Program-made: the position numbers and the translations under genes
In this document: positions 33,935-45,636 of the stretch, one piece after another
How positions within the stretch are numbered: position 1 is the stretch's first letter
How the letters are laid out: every line of letters starts with the position of its first letter
Notes under the pieces: generated by a model
Told to the model about the DNA's origin: nothing
What the model saw: the letters and a program-made list of their open reading frames with translations, nothing else
Database searches by the model: none
Assembly (NCBI GenBank): GCA_029891385.1
Contig: CM057232.1
Location: 69,837,824 to 69,901,823 of the forward strand
DNA length: 64,000 bases
Direction of reading: 5' to 3'
From: Erythroxylum novogranatense
Lineage: Eukaryota; Streptophyta; Magnoliopsida; Malpighiales; Erythroxylaceae

Positions 33935-36807
33935 ATGTCGGTGATTTCGAGTAAGACGTCGTACAGGGATAGAACGCAAGAGTTTCTCAGCGTAGCAGAG
34001 AGGCTAAAGAAGTCATTTTCGTCTTCGGCCCCTTATAATGCACCATCAGCTAGTAGTAGTAGCAGCTCCAAGTCCGATGCGACGCGCTCTGCCGTTGCAA
34101 TTCAATCTGAGTTCAATAAGAGGGCTTCCAAGATCGGTTATGGGATTCACCAAACATCTACCAAGCTCTCCAAGCTTGCCAAATGTTAGTTTTCTTTTTC
34201 ATCTGTTTACTGGGTGTTCTTTAATTTGAATTCATTTTGTCGGAAGTTGGATCACAATTTATTCGATGTTGGTGTCAAATTAAAAAAGTTTTTGAGGTAG
34301 TAACTAAATAATTTGGTTCCATGATTTGTGTACCACACATTTTATGAAATGGCTTGTGCAATGCTAGTGATCTTGAAATAGTTTTGGGGTCACTGCTAGC
34401 TTTGATTTGAAGGGAGAGATTGTAGCACTGTATTTAAGAATGGTTGATTTTTACTACACTCTTCTTTAGCTTCCTTGAAAGCTATGCTTGAAGGGAATCT
34501 GTAGGATTGATTCATGGAATTGGACTCTGACTTACTATATGTTAGATCCTTCCATTTGGATTGCAGGTTAGCTACTATGTATTTCATGTACTCAATGATT
34601 TAAAGCTCAAGTGAAAGGATGACAGCTAGTTAAGTTGGGCCAGTTCTTTTCGTTTTCATTAAAGAGTCATTGAGATTTTAGGGTAACTCGATTATAACTG
34701 ACTAATTGCTCTGAGGTGCTAATGATGTAATTAGCTTATTATATAGCACATCTTGGGGCTCAAGTGATTTTTAAGTGAATTTGTTTAAGATTTCCAATCC
34801 AAAATGCAATAAAAAAATGCAATTCAAAAGTTTTTGAAGTGCATTGTACTTTGATACTGATTTTATACGAGGGCTGTATTATTTCATTGCTCAGTTAGTC
34901 CATTCTTTTAAGCTTTTCTATATGAAAATTTTCTTTTATCTTTCTGATGTAAATTCTGGATGATGTTATCTATTAAAAATCTAAACTTCCAAGAAATTTA
35001 TTTCAGATTTCCTATAGAGGTGTAATTATTGTTGTTAAAATAACATCATGCCTCAGGATAGAATGCCTCAAGTGCAACATTATTGTTTAAGAGTTACTCA
35101 GGTTTGATGTTTGAACAATGTTTGTGCAATAGACCTGGAAAAGTGTACGGTTAATTAATTTTTTCTGTTAATAATTAATAGTTTACCTGGAACAAGATAT
35201 CTATTCACATTTAAGTGCATATTTGATTTGTGGTTTGGGTTTAAATAAAAGCACCTGGAATATATTTTAATGTTACAAGAATTACATTGAAGGTTTTGGT
35301 GTTGTATTGGGGGATTTATTTTTGGGAAACTCAAAATTTGTCTTACTGTAATTGTTTATTATACTTATACGACAGTGGCAAAGAGAACGTCTGTATTTGA
35401 TGATCCAACTATGGAGATCCAAGAGCTAACAGCAGTTATAAAGCAAGATATTACAGCACTTAATGCAGCTGTGGTGGACCTTCAACTGCTTTGCAATTCT
35501 CAAAACGAAAGTGGGAACATTTCAAGTGACACTACAACGCATTCAACAACTGTTGTAGATAACTTAAAGAACCGCTTGATGAGTGCCACAAAAGAGTTCA
35601 AGGAAGTCCTAACAATGCGGACGGAGGTACATTAATGTGGTCAGAAATCCTAGAGTCTGACGTTGGATTTAACAAAAGATTAGCTGAAGTGGCTTGTATG
35701 AATACTTCTACTTTCTTGAGGCATTGAAATTTTGTTATTTGTGATTTGGGCAGAATCTAAAGGTTCACGAAAACCGGAGGCAGTTGTTTTCTTCAACTGC
35801 TTCAAAAGATTCTACAAATCCTTTTGTTCGTCAACGTCCATTAGCTTCCAGATCTAGTGCTAACGCATCACCTGCTCCCCCTCCTCCGTGGGCCAATGGT
35901 TCAACTTCATCCTTTCTCAGGCATGTAACAGTATATGTTGTTTTCTGTATGTAATATCCCCTAAAGATTTTGTTTAAAAGTATTTTCATATCCTTACCAG
36001 CAAACAGTCTGATGTGGAGTCTCAGCCACTTGTGTCACAACAGCAGCAGCAGCAGCGTCAACAACAGGAGCAGTTGGTTCCACTGCAAGACAGTTACATG
36101 CAGAGCAGAGCTGAGGCCTTGCATAATGTGGAGTCAACAATCCATGAGTTGAGCGACATTTTTACACAGTTAGCAACTATGGTTTCACAGCAAGGAGAGC
36201 TGGCAATCAGGTTAGCCCTGCATTATGGATTATCTCAACAAAGCAAAGCATGAAGTTATAAAAGCTGTCTACTGGTTCTGTTGTCCGTCTGCATGGATTA
36301 TCTCAACAAAGCAAAGCATGAAGTTATAAAAGCTGTCTACTGGTTCTGTTGTCCGTCTGCATGAACAGACTCCTTTCCTAAAAATATTTCTGTTATTGAC
36401 ATGGACCTGTCTTGAAGGCATTCACATTAACCGTGACTTGTTTGCGATGTGACTAATTTTGTAATGCAGTATGTGTTTTGGTGATTGTGCTTTAGGAGAG
36501 GCAAATTCCCTCAATACTGACTCGTATCACCTGAATTTAATAGATCTAACTAGATTAGGATTTAATTCAATTGTTTTACATTTGACTGCTGCGATTGGAT
36601 TAAAAATTGGTTTCAGCCCAATCAATTAGATTTTGTGTGTTTTACAGGATTGACGAGAATATGGATGAGACACTGTCGAATGTTGAAGGAGCACAGAGCC
36701 AACTGGTCAGGTATCTTAACAGTATTTCATCCAACCGATGGCTGATGATCAAGATATTCTTTGTATTGATTGTATTCCTCATGATTTTCTTGTTTTTTGT
36801 TGCATAA
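33935..36807 (+). CDS. SYP32: syntaxin of the SYP3 class (Golgi Qa-SNARE, SYP32-like), five coding exons
   Basis: Qa-SNARE of the syntaxin-5/Sed5 family, which drives fusion of vesicles in ER-Golgi and intra-Golgi traffic. Exons: 33935-34184, 35376-35626, 35754-35920, 36001-36210 and 36648-36807, 1038 bp including stop, 345 residues, close to the usual length. The N-terminal SYRDRTQEF segment is the type that binds Sly1-like partners. An Habc region follows (about 55-200), then a glutamine-rich linker, the SNARE motif (about 255-317, with MVSQQGELAIRIDENMDETL holding the central glutamine) and a C-terminal membrane anchor (about 324-345). Four coding introns keep the frame. Intron 3 has a GC donor (CAG/GCATGT); the GT 3 bp further would bring a stop into frame. 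Intron 4 carries a perfect 68-bp tandem duplication. The SYP32 rather than SYP31 assignment rests on the AKRTSVFDDP and QRPLA segments as I know the family. Confidence 0.93.
36225..36360 (+). repeat. perfect 68-bp tandem duplication in syntaxin intron 4
   Basis: Units 36225-36292 and 36293-36360 are identical by eye. The unit starts ATGGATTATCTCAACAAAGC and ends GTTGTCCGTCTGC. It lies 15 bp after the exon 4 donor and adds no coding sequence. Confidence 0.95.
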
Positions 36808-38400
36808 ATTGAATACAAGGAAATGGAAAATGGAGATACACATCATTTTCCTCTCCCTTTTCATTTGTTTTTTGGTCCAGATGGTTTACCCTTATTTTCC
36901 TGTTAAAATTTTAAGGATACATAAATGTTGTGTATTAATGATGAAAGCGGCAAAGTTTTGAGTTTAGCTCCAATATTGAGATTGGTGCATCTTTTTTTAG
37001 CCAAGAAAGATGGATCAAGTGCCTCTTAAGGTGGTTACTCCATGACCTCATTCACTCCGAGACGCTCAGGAAGCAAATGCTTCTGATGCATAGTAACATC
37101 TGCGTAATAAATGCCGCTGGGATTCGGGTGATGTATCATGTATTAGCACTATACTCCTGCCGTTTATTAAACGGGTGGACACAGCTTATTGGAGTGTGGA
37201 AATATCATATTTTCAATTGAAACACGTCTCATTTTCTTTTTACTTGCTATAGTTGAGCATCAAAATCTGTTGAACTGCTCTCTGATATCCGTTGTGCATT
37301 GGCTATTTCCAACTCTCCTTTCTTGTAGTCGGATTTGTGATTTTTAAAACAATAGAATATAAAAAAGAAACTACAACACCAAAGTAATGAAACGCCACAG
37401 CTTATGTTATATCATATTTTCATTAGTTGTGCAGGCTAAAGGTGCTTGCTTTCTTATTCAAAAAGAGGAACGTGCTAAGGTGCCTTGAAACTGAACCGTA
37501 AAGACTACAGCATTCCCCTAATTAATTACGAGTTTGATATTTCTTGTTCACTTCACTACAATTCTCCTATATTATCTTCTAGTAGCTTTATAGTTTTTGA
37601 TTTATGTGATTTCTCATACAAGTTTGAGACATAATCATTTACCTTTATATCCACGTAGTTTCTTCGATAAACAAATGAGATTGATTTCGACCGAAAAAAA
37701 TGAGTTAATTGTAACAGAAGTTTCGAACTTTAATCAATTTTATGCAAAAATGTTTAAACCTTTAATTTGTTACAAAATAATTCATTGTTAAACTCTATAT
37801 TAACGGTACACATGTGACAAGTATGTCAAATATTTGAACTTTTAATTTGTAATAAAATAATTCATTGTCAAACTCTATAGTAACGGTACAGACGTGACAA
37901 GGTATGCCTTTTGTTTTTGTTTTTGGTCATGTTTGTGACACAAGTAATGGATTTTTCACGTATAAAATTCATTTTTAATTTTTAAATCCCTAAAAATAAC
38001 ACCATCGTAATTCATTTTTAATTTGGGAGAACATCATTGTTTTTTGGCCCTCTCTATAGTTGATTTTAGTTTCTCGCTCTCCAGCAAGAATTGTAAAGCT
38101 TTGCAGTGTTAGTTTCGTGGTTTAGATCCATAATATTTCTGTCTTCCTCTATTGATCACCCTACAGCTTCTTTAGTGATTTAAGTGAAATCCAACCTTTA
38201 TTAGTAGCAGCATAGATTTTAAACAAATATAAGATTCATCCAGCATGCATTCAAGACACAAAGTAAATTGGGACTAAAGTGAAAGAACTTAATAGGTTGA
38301 CTAAGAACCAAAAATAGGTGGTTTGTTCCATTATGTGTACTATGTAAACAATTGAAACCATTTGTTCTTTGAATGTAGCTATAGCAAATCGGTGTGGAGC
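36808..38400. other. 3' UTR and intergenic DNA
   Basis: AT-rich sequence following the syntaxin stop. The first 150 bp or so are probably 3' UTR. No further gene is recognised; short open frames have no recognisable domain. Confidence 0.6.
37757..37905. repeat. 80-bp tandem duplication
   Basis: Two units, from 37757 and 37837, share TTTAATTTGTNANAAAATAA, TTCATTGTNAAACTCTATA and ACGGTACANANGTGACAAG; the second is slightly shorter. Confidence 0.8.
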
Positions 38401-38439
38401 CGAATTTTGAATACGATACAACTTCCAAGCATCAACTTT

Positions 38440-39723
38440 GTATGGCAATAAAAAAAAATTAAAATTTTTTGAATTTCGTACGGTACCGGTACGAAAACGG
38501 TACAAAATCTAATTGACCGGTTATAGGTACCGGCCGGTACTAGCGATTTCTTCTGATACCGGCCGGCATTTGGAATACCGATTTACAAATATCGGCCGGC
38601 TTCGTAAACTATTTAAAATCGAAGGACTTGCTTGAGAAAAAAGTTAAAAATACCCCTCACCTGACAGTCTTCTCTCTGTCCTCACTCTCCAGCCGGCCTC
38701 TCTATCTTCAGTCGGTGTGTCACTGTGCCCAGCTCAGTCTCGCTGACCACCCTGCCCTGCTAGTCGTCGACTACCGCCCGCCACCGTAGATAACACATTA
38801 ATTAATAAAAACATAAGATGGCACAATATAAATTTGTTTTAGAGAAAGCGATGAATATGTAAAAGGCATACGTATGAAGAAAGAGCTGGCAGTAACTTGT
38901 GAGAAAAATAAGGCAACAACCAGCTATGAGAAAATTAGGTGATAGGCTAGTTTCAAACAGAACAGAAAAAGTGATGGGGCGTGTAGATTTAGAAGTATAC
39001 TATCAAGACCCTCCTCCGTCGTCGGGAGGAACAAAAAAGCAGAAAATAGAGGAACTGAAAAGTATTAATGAAGGGAATAAAAAACGAATTCATTATTTCC
39101 TTTTTATTGATGGGATAAGACTTAAGAGACAACTCTGTAAAAAGCCGTCTACCATAAATGTCTACTTAATAAGGTTGGCTCCCATAATTTCCCATAATTG
39201 TCGGTTGTCAGCCTCCTCTCTCTTAATATATATAGACGTAATTTTTTTAAAGGTCAGCACAAAATGCTAGTGGCAGGAGAGATGCAATGAGAAGTTAGAG
39301 CATAAGAGCAGAGATCAGTAGGAACTTGGAAAAAAGAGAGACGCAAGTATTTAGCAACAATTATAAAAAACGATATTGTTTTGTATTATAAACAAAATGA
39401 CAAATTTCGAATTTCAAGCTGGATGAATTAAGAAAATTTTAAACTGATTTTAAAAATATCATAATTTTATTTTAATATTTAAAATAAATTACTATTATTT
39501 TAAATTTCTATTATTATAATTTTTTGAGATATTATTAATGTAAAATTAAAATTTATAGTACAATATATTAAAGACTATTACCAAATTTTAAAAAAATCAG
39601 GAACTATTTTATAAATTTTAAAAACTACCTGAAACAGTACCTAATATTGATTGGTATCGATATAGTACCGTACCAAAACTAAATCCAATACTAATAATGC
39701 TGATACGGTATTTATAACATTGG
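38440..39723. mobile_element. possible hAT-like non-autonomous transposon remnant
   Basis: Dense GGTACC, ACCGGCCGG and GATACCG motifs at 38475-38610, and again TATAGTACCGTACC and TGATACGGTATTTATAACA at 39660-39720. Subterminal motif clustering and an end reading CAATGTTATAAATACCG on the minus strand resemble plant hAT elements. The left terminus and target duplication were not found. A 123-residue open frame at 38899-39270 has no domain I recognise. Confidence 0.35.
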
Positions 39724-40280
39724 GGCATGAGATGTTGAATACTATCATTAGATGCACCAAAATAGGTAAGAGGAATAACATCCTCGTCAAGACCTCATTT
39801 CGGATAGTCATCCATTACATTTGGAGAGAAAGGAATATGAGACTCTATAAGATTGAAGAGCATCATTAGTATGAACTTGTCGAGCAAACTATCAATATGA
39901 TTAGAACAGTTATGATAACTGGTTCTGCCGGATTCTGACTGAACTGTACGTTGCCGTTTGGATCTATGAGTCGGCTGCTTCACGTAAGAGTTTCGGTGTG
40001 AAGTTCCTGCAAGACAAAGAAAGGCGCATCGGGGGTTGTGTCCCGATTAGCCTCCGACGCCTTCAATCGATGATTTGTAGAAAGCGAGGTTCTTTGTAAT
40101 TTGGAAAATCAGGGTTATGATTATGCGTACCTTCATCATGATGAAATCATACCTTATATATGGGATAGATGCTATGGTTAAGTCTTTACGTAGACTTCTA
40201 CCTCTGCATGGAAAGTTTTCTCGTCTTGCGAAATGTGGGAGAGCGTGGATCGCCCTGCTCGACATAACAATTAGGTAGGA
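39724..40280. other. stretch without recognisable feature
   Basis: Mixed sequence with no gene or repeat I can name. Part may be the outer LTR sequence of the Tat-like element to the right. Confidence 0.4.
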
Positions 40281-41122
40281 GATTGATCTTTGAAGAATGG
40301 ACCGATCGGCCCATGGGTCATTTTGACTGGGTCCAGGCCTAGCACCGCCGACCCGATCATAAGCCCCCTACTCCTCGAGTCTGAGTGGAGAGAAGGGTCA
40401 GAGGAGTATGTAGAAGTTTTGTAGCTCGTACATAGGACGACTCGTAATTAGGGACGATCGGTCGGACATTGAGATGTAGCTCGTCTGTAATGACTTATAA
40501 ATAGTCGATCGGTTGGGCATTGTCGTTGTAGCTCAGATATCGGACAGATTTCAGGCGATCCGATCGATCGGATCTCGATCGGTCAGTTTCGCGCATGACC
40601 GTCTTCGAATCGGTCGGTTTGAGTGCCCCAACCGATCGGCCTCGGCACTTATTCAGCGACACCGCTTAAAGCGGTCGGTGGTCATCATTGGTGGTAGCGT
40701 GAAAGTCTTGAAGCATTTATTGTTTGACGCGTGCCCTCGACGACTTTCCAGATCAAACGATCGTCCTTATGAACCGTTGTGCCATCGCCCAAAGACGTCT
40801 TTCAACTGTCGCGCCGCCGGATTACGAACAACCTAATTGTCCTTGGCTCGGATTATGCCGTGCGTCCAAGCATAACTCGGATTTTCTCCACGCGTCACAC
40901 TTCGATTGGATCGCTATTCGAGTGTTCCCTTATAAACGTTCAGATCGATAAAGCTGTTTGGTTTTCTTCACGTTTGCTTCGTTCTTCGCTCACTCGCTTT
41001 CATTTGGTTTTGTTGCCCTTAATTCCGAAAATTTACATCAACTGTCGTTCGATTCCCCCTTCTCCATTCACTAAATAGGTACGTCCTTCTTCCTCTAAGT
41101 CTTTCTTATTAAAAGTCTCTTC
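40281..41122 (+). promoter_or_regulatory. LTR-side region and possible antisense promoter
   Basis: GATCGGTC/GATCGATCGG-rich sequence of LTR character. A TATAAACG box at 40931-40938 lies about 190 bp upstream of the antisense ORF start, with a possible leader intron donor at 41079 (TAAATAG/GTACGT). The LTR boundaries could not be fixed. Confidence 0.4.
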
Positions 41123-43354
41123 TTGGTAAACATGTCGACTACTAGTTCCAGAAGTATGGTAGAAGGTGTCGGAGAGATATCGACTAGAGAAAGAAAGGAT
41201 GGGTTGGTTGTGGAGGCGCCGCCAAGAGAGGCGTCAACGATGACCGTAAAGGAACTGAACCGGTCAATACTCAGATATAACATCCACGTGTCCCAGGGAC
41301 CCGGTACCGGTTTGGGAACGAGCGTATCCACAGCAACTTGAGTGGATATTTCGCCGTTTCTGAAAACTTTTTCTCGGTGGGTGGTATGAGGCTTCCGTAC
41401 TCCTCGATCGTCGACGAGATGTGCATGGCCTACCAGCTAATGCCGAGCCAAATTCCTCCGAATAGCTGGAGATTTATCAACGGTCTAGCGTTACTGTGTC
41501 ACCAGTTCGGCTGCCCTCCTTCGATCGGAGTCCTACGCCATTTCATGAGACTGAGTCAGAGTCCGATCTCTAGAGTCGGGATCCCTTCTCTGCAGTACCG
41601 AGACGCTCGGTATCAACCGGTCGGGACAGCTTCAAAGGTCTCTTGGCGGACAAAGTATTTCTTTGTGAAGCCTCCAGGGTCCCCCTTCGAGTCTCGGCCG
41701 TGAAAGTATCCCTTAGCCGAGCAGTGGAATGATGTGTCGGGCCTTTCCCTTAGTAGGGAGGAGTGGATAGTAGTTAATCGCATAAAAGCACTCGGTCGAT
41801 ACGACTTCGTTCGGCTCATCCAGGGCTATTTCGGGGGGGCCTCGGCCAATTCTTTTCTGCTCGACCCCCCATCATGGATTGGCGGGCTAGGAGAGGAAGC
41901 CGCCCCGTCTGGTTGACCCTGCATAGTTTAGTTGTTTCTCGCGTGTTTTGATTATTGCTATCTTCCTCTGACTTGTGTTTGTTGCCGTGCAGCCATGGTC
42001 AAAGTTCATGCTTTCACCAGCCCTCCCAAGTCTGCTAAGGGTAAGCGCAAGGTCGTCGGGCCTTCGGAGGTTAGAGGACAGGAGGATAGGGGAGAGGCCA
42101 GTTCGATTGTTGTTCGACCTATTGCTTCCGAGCAGCGGAATGTTCCTCCTACCGTCTCCGAGCCATCTGCGGCGTCTACTGTGATCGTCCCGCCTGGTGA
42201 GTGCCTGGTGGTTGTCGAGGAAGAGGAGGAGAGTGAACGACCTCTGAAGAGGAGAAGGGTCGCTCAAGCAGCCGAACAATCTCCTCGTCCTATAGTCCAA
42301 AGCAAGGGGAAAGAGAAAGTGGGGGATCGTGGTGTCCCGTCAGCCAAGGGTAAAGGGAAGAAGCAGACGGGGAGTGCTGACAAATGGGAGCGGGCGATTA
42401 GTCTTGACAAGACTGCCTCGATCGCTAACATCAAAGTGGCTCTTCATATTGCTGAGAGGATCATTCCTCCAAGACGAGGAGCGCTTTGACGCGTTAAATG
42501 TTGAGGGGCTGACGAGCCATGCCATCCACAATTCCGTAAGGGAGGTGGCTCTCGTTTTGTCCATGCGTCAGCGTATCGAGCTGCTGGATCGGGAGGTCCA
42601 TTCCCTCCTGGAGCAGGTGGACGGTCTAAAGACAGAGCTCTCAGAGGTTAGAGAAGAAGGAGACTTCTCCCGGGCTCAACTCTCTTCCTTAGAGGAGGAG
42701 AAGAAACTCTGGGAGGAGGAGCAGGACATCCTGAGAGCTCAGCTCGCTTCGGGAGAGGAGGAGAGGAGCGCTTTGAAAGCTCGACTCACCGCAGAGGAGG
42801 TTGAGAGGGTAAGGGTGATGGCAGCGAGGAACAAGTTGTCCGAGGAGTGTGCGGTGTTGCAGGGGAAGCTGGAGTCGGAGAGAGTGCTTAAGGAAAAATC
42901 CCTTTAGGACCAGGCGCAAACCGAAGATACGCTGAGGAGGGTGCGAGCCTCCATAAATAAACAAAGGATCGAGGCGATCATGTGATGGCAGAGGCGGTTC
43001 TTGCAGGAGGAGTGCTTGGAGTACTCCTGTGACTTGGCCCTCGTGATCCTAAAGAATTGCTATGACGCCTGCGTTCCTGAGGGGTCGGACGGTCCTCCGT
43101 TTGAGGGATTTACCGAGCCGCTGCTTCCTACCGCCCTTGGCCTCTCTCTGGAGGAAGTAAGGGATAGAGCCATGGAGGATCGGGGGTCAGTCCCAGTTGA
43201 GAAGATGGACCTTAGCTCGGCTGAGGGGGACGAGCTTCCTTGTGAGGATACTTCACCGGCCGCTCCTTTGGATCCTGCTCCCATTTCGACTTTTCCGCCC
43301 ACTTCCGAGGCTTCCCTTGAGTACTCGCCCACTTCTCCTTCTATGGATTTTTGA
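41123..43354 (+). pseudogene. antisense ORF of Tat-like element ('putative gypsy-type transposon' domain), broken
   Basis: The reading starts at ATG 41123 or 41132. The central domain (GGMRLPYSSIVDEMC, then PPNSWRFINGLALLCHQFG, 41390-41520) is the type annotated as 'putative gypsy type transposon' in plant proteins. A frame change occurs near 41335 and a TGA at 41701. A likely 84-bp intron (41909-41992, CTG/GTTGAC to GTGCAG/CC) joins the domain to a basic, low-complexity segment (KGKRKVVGPSEVRG). After a frame change near 42460 comes a long coiled coil (42540-42900, VHSLLEQVDGLKTELSEVRE), then TAG at 42905, TGA at about 42983, and an acidic, proline- and serine-rich tail ending at 43354. Function in the element is unknown. 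Confidence 0.7.
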
Positions 43355-43499
43355 AGCTCACCTGGTCGGGCTTGTAACCAGGGCGGATTCACATTAATGC
43401 AATCTTTACTTTTGCTTCATTTTTTCCTGATGTCATTTTCCGTATTTATGTTCTTTACTTTCGATGTATGGTGAATTTTGATGAAGTTGCTTCATAGTC

Positions 43500-44690
43500 G
43501 ACCGGCTTCGAGGTCGACTAATAGTAGAGTCCGAACCGCGGTCCCAAGGATCTCGTCTTGACGACTGATCGGCTGTAGTCGATTTGTGTCGATGCCGAGC
43601 GAGGGTCCCAAGGGTCTTGTCTTAGCGACCCGGCCGACCGTAGTCGGGCGAGGGTCCCAAGAATTTTGTCTTGGAGACCTGACCGAGCAATAGGCGAGGA
43701 CGATCGATGGTTCCGAGGATCTCGTCTCGGTGACCTGGTCGATCGATAGTCGAGGCCGAGCGGTCCCAAGGATCTTGTCTTGGCGACCTGGCCGAGCAAT
43801 AGGCGAGGGCGATCGATGGTCCCGAGGATCTCGTCTCGGCGACCTGGTCGATCGATAGTCGAGGCCGAGCGGTCCCAAGGATTTTGTCTTGGCGACCTGG
43901 CTGAGCAATAGGCGAGGGCGATCGATGGTCCTGAGGATCTCGTCTCGATGACCTGGTCGATCGATAGTCGAGGCCGAGCGGTCCCAAAGATCTTGTCTTG
44001 GCGACCTGGTCGAGCAATAGGCGAGGGCGATCGATAGTCCCGAGGATCTCGTCTCGGCGATCTAGTCGATCGATAGTCGAGGCCGAGCGGTCCCAAGGAT
44101 CTTGTCTTGGCAACCTGGTCGAGCAATAGGCGAGGATGATCGATGGTCCCGAGGATCTCGTCTCGGCGACCTGGTCGATCGATAGTTGAGGCCGAGCGGT
44201 CCCAAGGATCTTGTCTTGGCGACCTGGCCGAGCAATAGGCGAGGGCGATCGATGGTCCCGAGGATCACGTCTCGGTGACTTGGTCGATCAATAGTCGAGG
44301 CCGAGCGGTCCCAAGGATCTTGTCTTGGCGACCTGGCCGAGCAATAGGCAAGGGCGATCGATGGTCCCGAGGATCTCGTCTCGGCGACCTGGTCAATCGA
44401 TAGTCGAGGCCGAGCAGTCCCAAGGATCTTATCTTGGCGACCTAGCCAAGCAACAAGCGAGGGCGATCGATGGTCCCGAGGATCTCGTCTCGGTGACCTG
44501 GTCGATCGATAGTCAATCTGTGGAGAAATCGAGCGATGGCGAACAAGGGTCCCAAGGATCTTGTCTTGGCGACCCGACCGACTGTAGTCGATCTATGGAG
44601 ATGCCGAGCGATGGCGGGCGAGGGTCCCAAGGATCTTGTCTTGGCGACCCGACCGACCGTAGTCGATCTATGGAGATGCTGAGCGATGGT
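43500..44690 (-). repeat. ~109-bp dimeric tandem array in the 3' untranslated region of the Tat-like element
   Basis: About eight units start near 43700, 43810, 43918, 44026, 44139, 44247, 44355 and 44463 with GATCGATGGTCCCGAGGATC. Each has two related halves of about 54 bp: GGTCCCGAGGATCTCGTCTC followed by GGCGACCTGG, and GGTCCCAAGGATCTTGTCTT followed by GGCGACC. The flanks (43530-43690, 44550-44690) hold more diverged single units with the GACCGACCGTAGTCG variant. Confidence 0.9.
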
Positions 44691-44793
44691 TGATGGGATT
44701 TTCTACTCTTTGCCACATATAATGGAACTTTTCATTGCTAAGAAATCTGAAAACCCCTTTATTGATGATAATAAGGGCATGGGCCGTTAAAAA

Positions 44794-45119
44794 ACCTGTC
44801 TGGCAGGGACAGGAAAAAGGTTCCCTCGTGTTGTATACAAAAATAGTAATAAACGAAGACTAACTAAAATAAAACTTATCTATTGGTAGAACACCTTCAA
44901 ATTTCGAGAATTCCATGGCCTTGGTAGAATTTTCCCATTTGCATCGCGTAGACTGTACCTGTCTGGCAGGGACAGGAAAAAGGTTCCCACGTGTTGTATA
45001 CAAAAATAGTAATAAACGAAGACTAATTAAAATAAAACTTATCTATTGGTAGAACGCCTTCAAATTTCGAGAATTCCATGGCCTTGGTAGAATTTTTCCA
45101 TTTGCATCACGTAGACTGT
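44794..45119 (-). repeat. 163-bp tandem duplication covering the pol end
   Basis: Units 44794-44956 and 44957-45119 differ at only a few positions. Each holds the last coding residues and stop of pol (minus strand) and the untranslated sequence after it, including CCTGTC-TGGCAGG-GACAGG, a possible 6-bp stem. Confidence 0.9.
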
Positions 45120-45606
45120 AAGAGCCATACCCGACTTGCTCGACGACCTGGTAGGGTCCTTTCCATGCTTGTCCGAGCTTTCCAGGATGTTTCCCATCCG
45201 CCTTGGCTTTTCGTAGGATGCATCCCCCGACCTTTGAGTCTCTCGGCCTTACTCTTCTGTTGCAAAACCTTGTTGCCTTCTGCTTGACGGCTTCCGACCG
45301 AGCGGCAGCCTTATCCCTGTCTTTACTTAGAAGCACGAGTTCGGGTCGACGAGCTTCATTGTTTCGTTCTTCTTCATCGGCTCTGATGTCAAGAGAGTTC
45401 GTCAGGACTACCGCCCCGTCTAATGTTTTCGTTTCTGTTAAATAGCACTCCCTTGCGATTTTCTGCTGACCCCTGACAATACCAATTCTGTGGGGTGTCG
45501 AGAACTTCATAGCTTGATAGTAGGTGGAGACGACCGCTCTGAGGGCGTTTTGGGTAGCTCGTCTGATTATTGTATTGTATGCCCCTTGAAACTTCACGAC
45601 TAGCAA
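45043..45606 (-). pseudogene. gypsy pol remnant: region after protease fused to the integrase end
   Basis: One open minus-strand frame of 187 residues. The first part (YNTIIRRATQNALRAVVSTY, KFSTPHRIGIVRGQQKIARE) is the stretch between protease and reverse transcriptase. From about residue 62 (TKTLDGAVVLTNSLDI) it becomes the C-terminal part of integrase (KQKATRFCNRRVRPRDSKVG, then GKLGQAWKGPYQVVEQVGYG and RNLKAFYQ). RT, RNase H, and the zinc and catalytic parts of integrase, normally some 3 kb, are absent, yet the junction is in frame. A non-autonomous derivative; no enzymatic activity is expected. Confidence 0.85.
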
Positions 45607-45636
45607 TTCAACATCCCTTTCTATTTGACACGGCTT

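Noticed and set aside
40513..41078. Several overlapping arginine- and serine-rich frames
   Set aside because: Sequence is LTR-like GATCGGTC repeats; frames overlap each other and have no domain.
43518..44268. Long minus-strand open frames (up to 202 residues) with repeated RSTRSPRRDPRDHRS-like units
   Set aside because: They exist only because the 109-bp array happens to lack stops in that frame; units are shared at DNA level and no domain or start context supports a gene.
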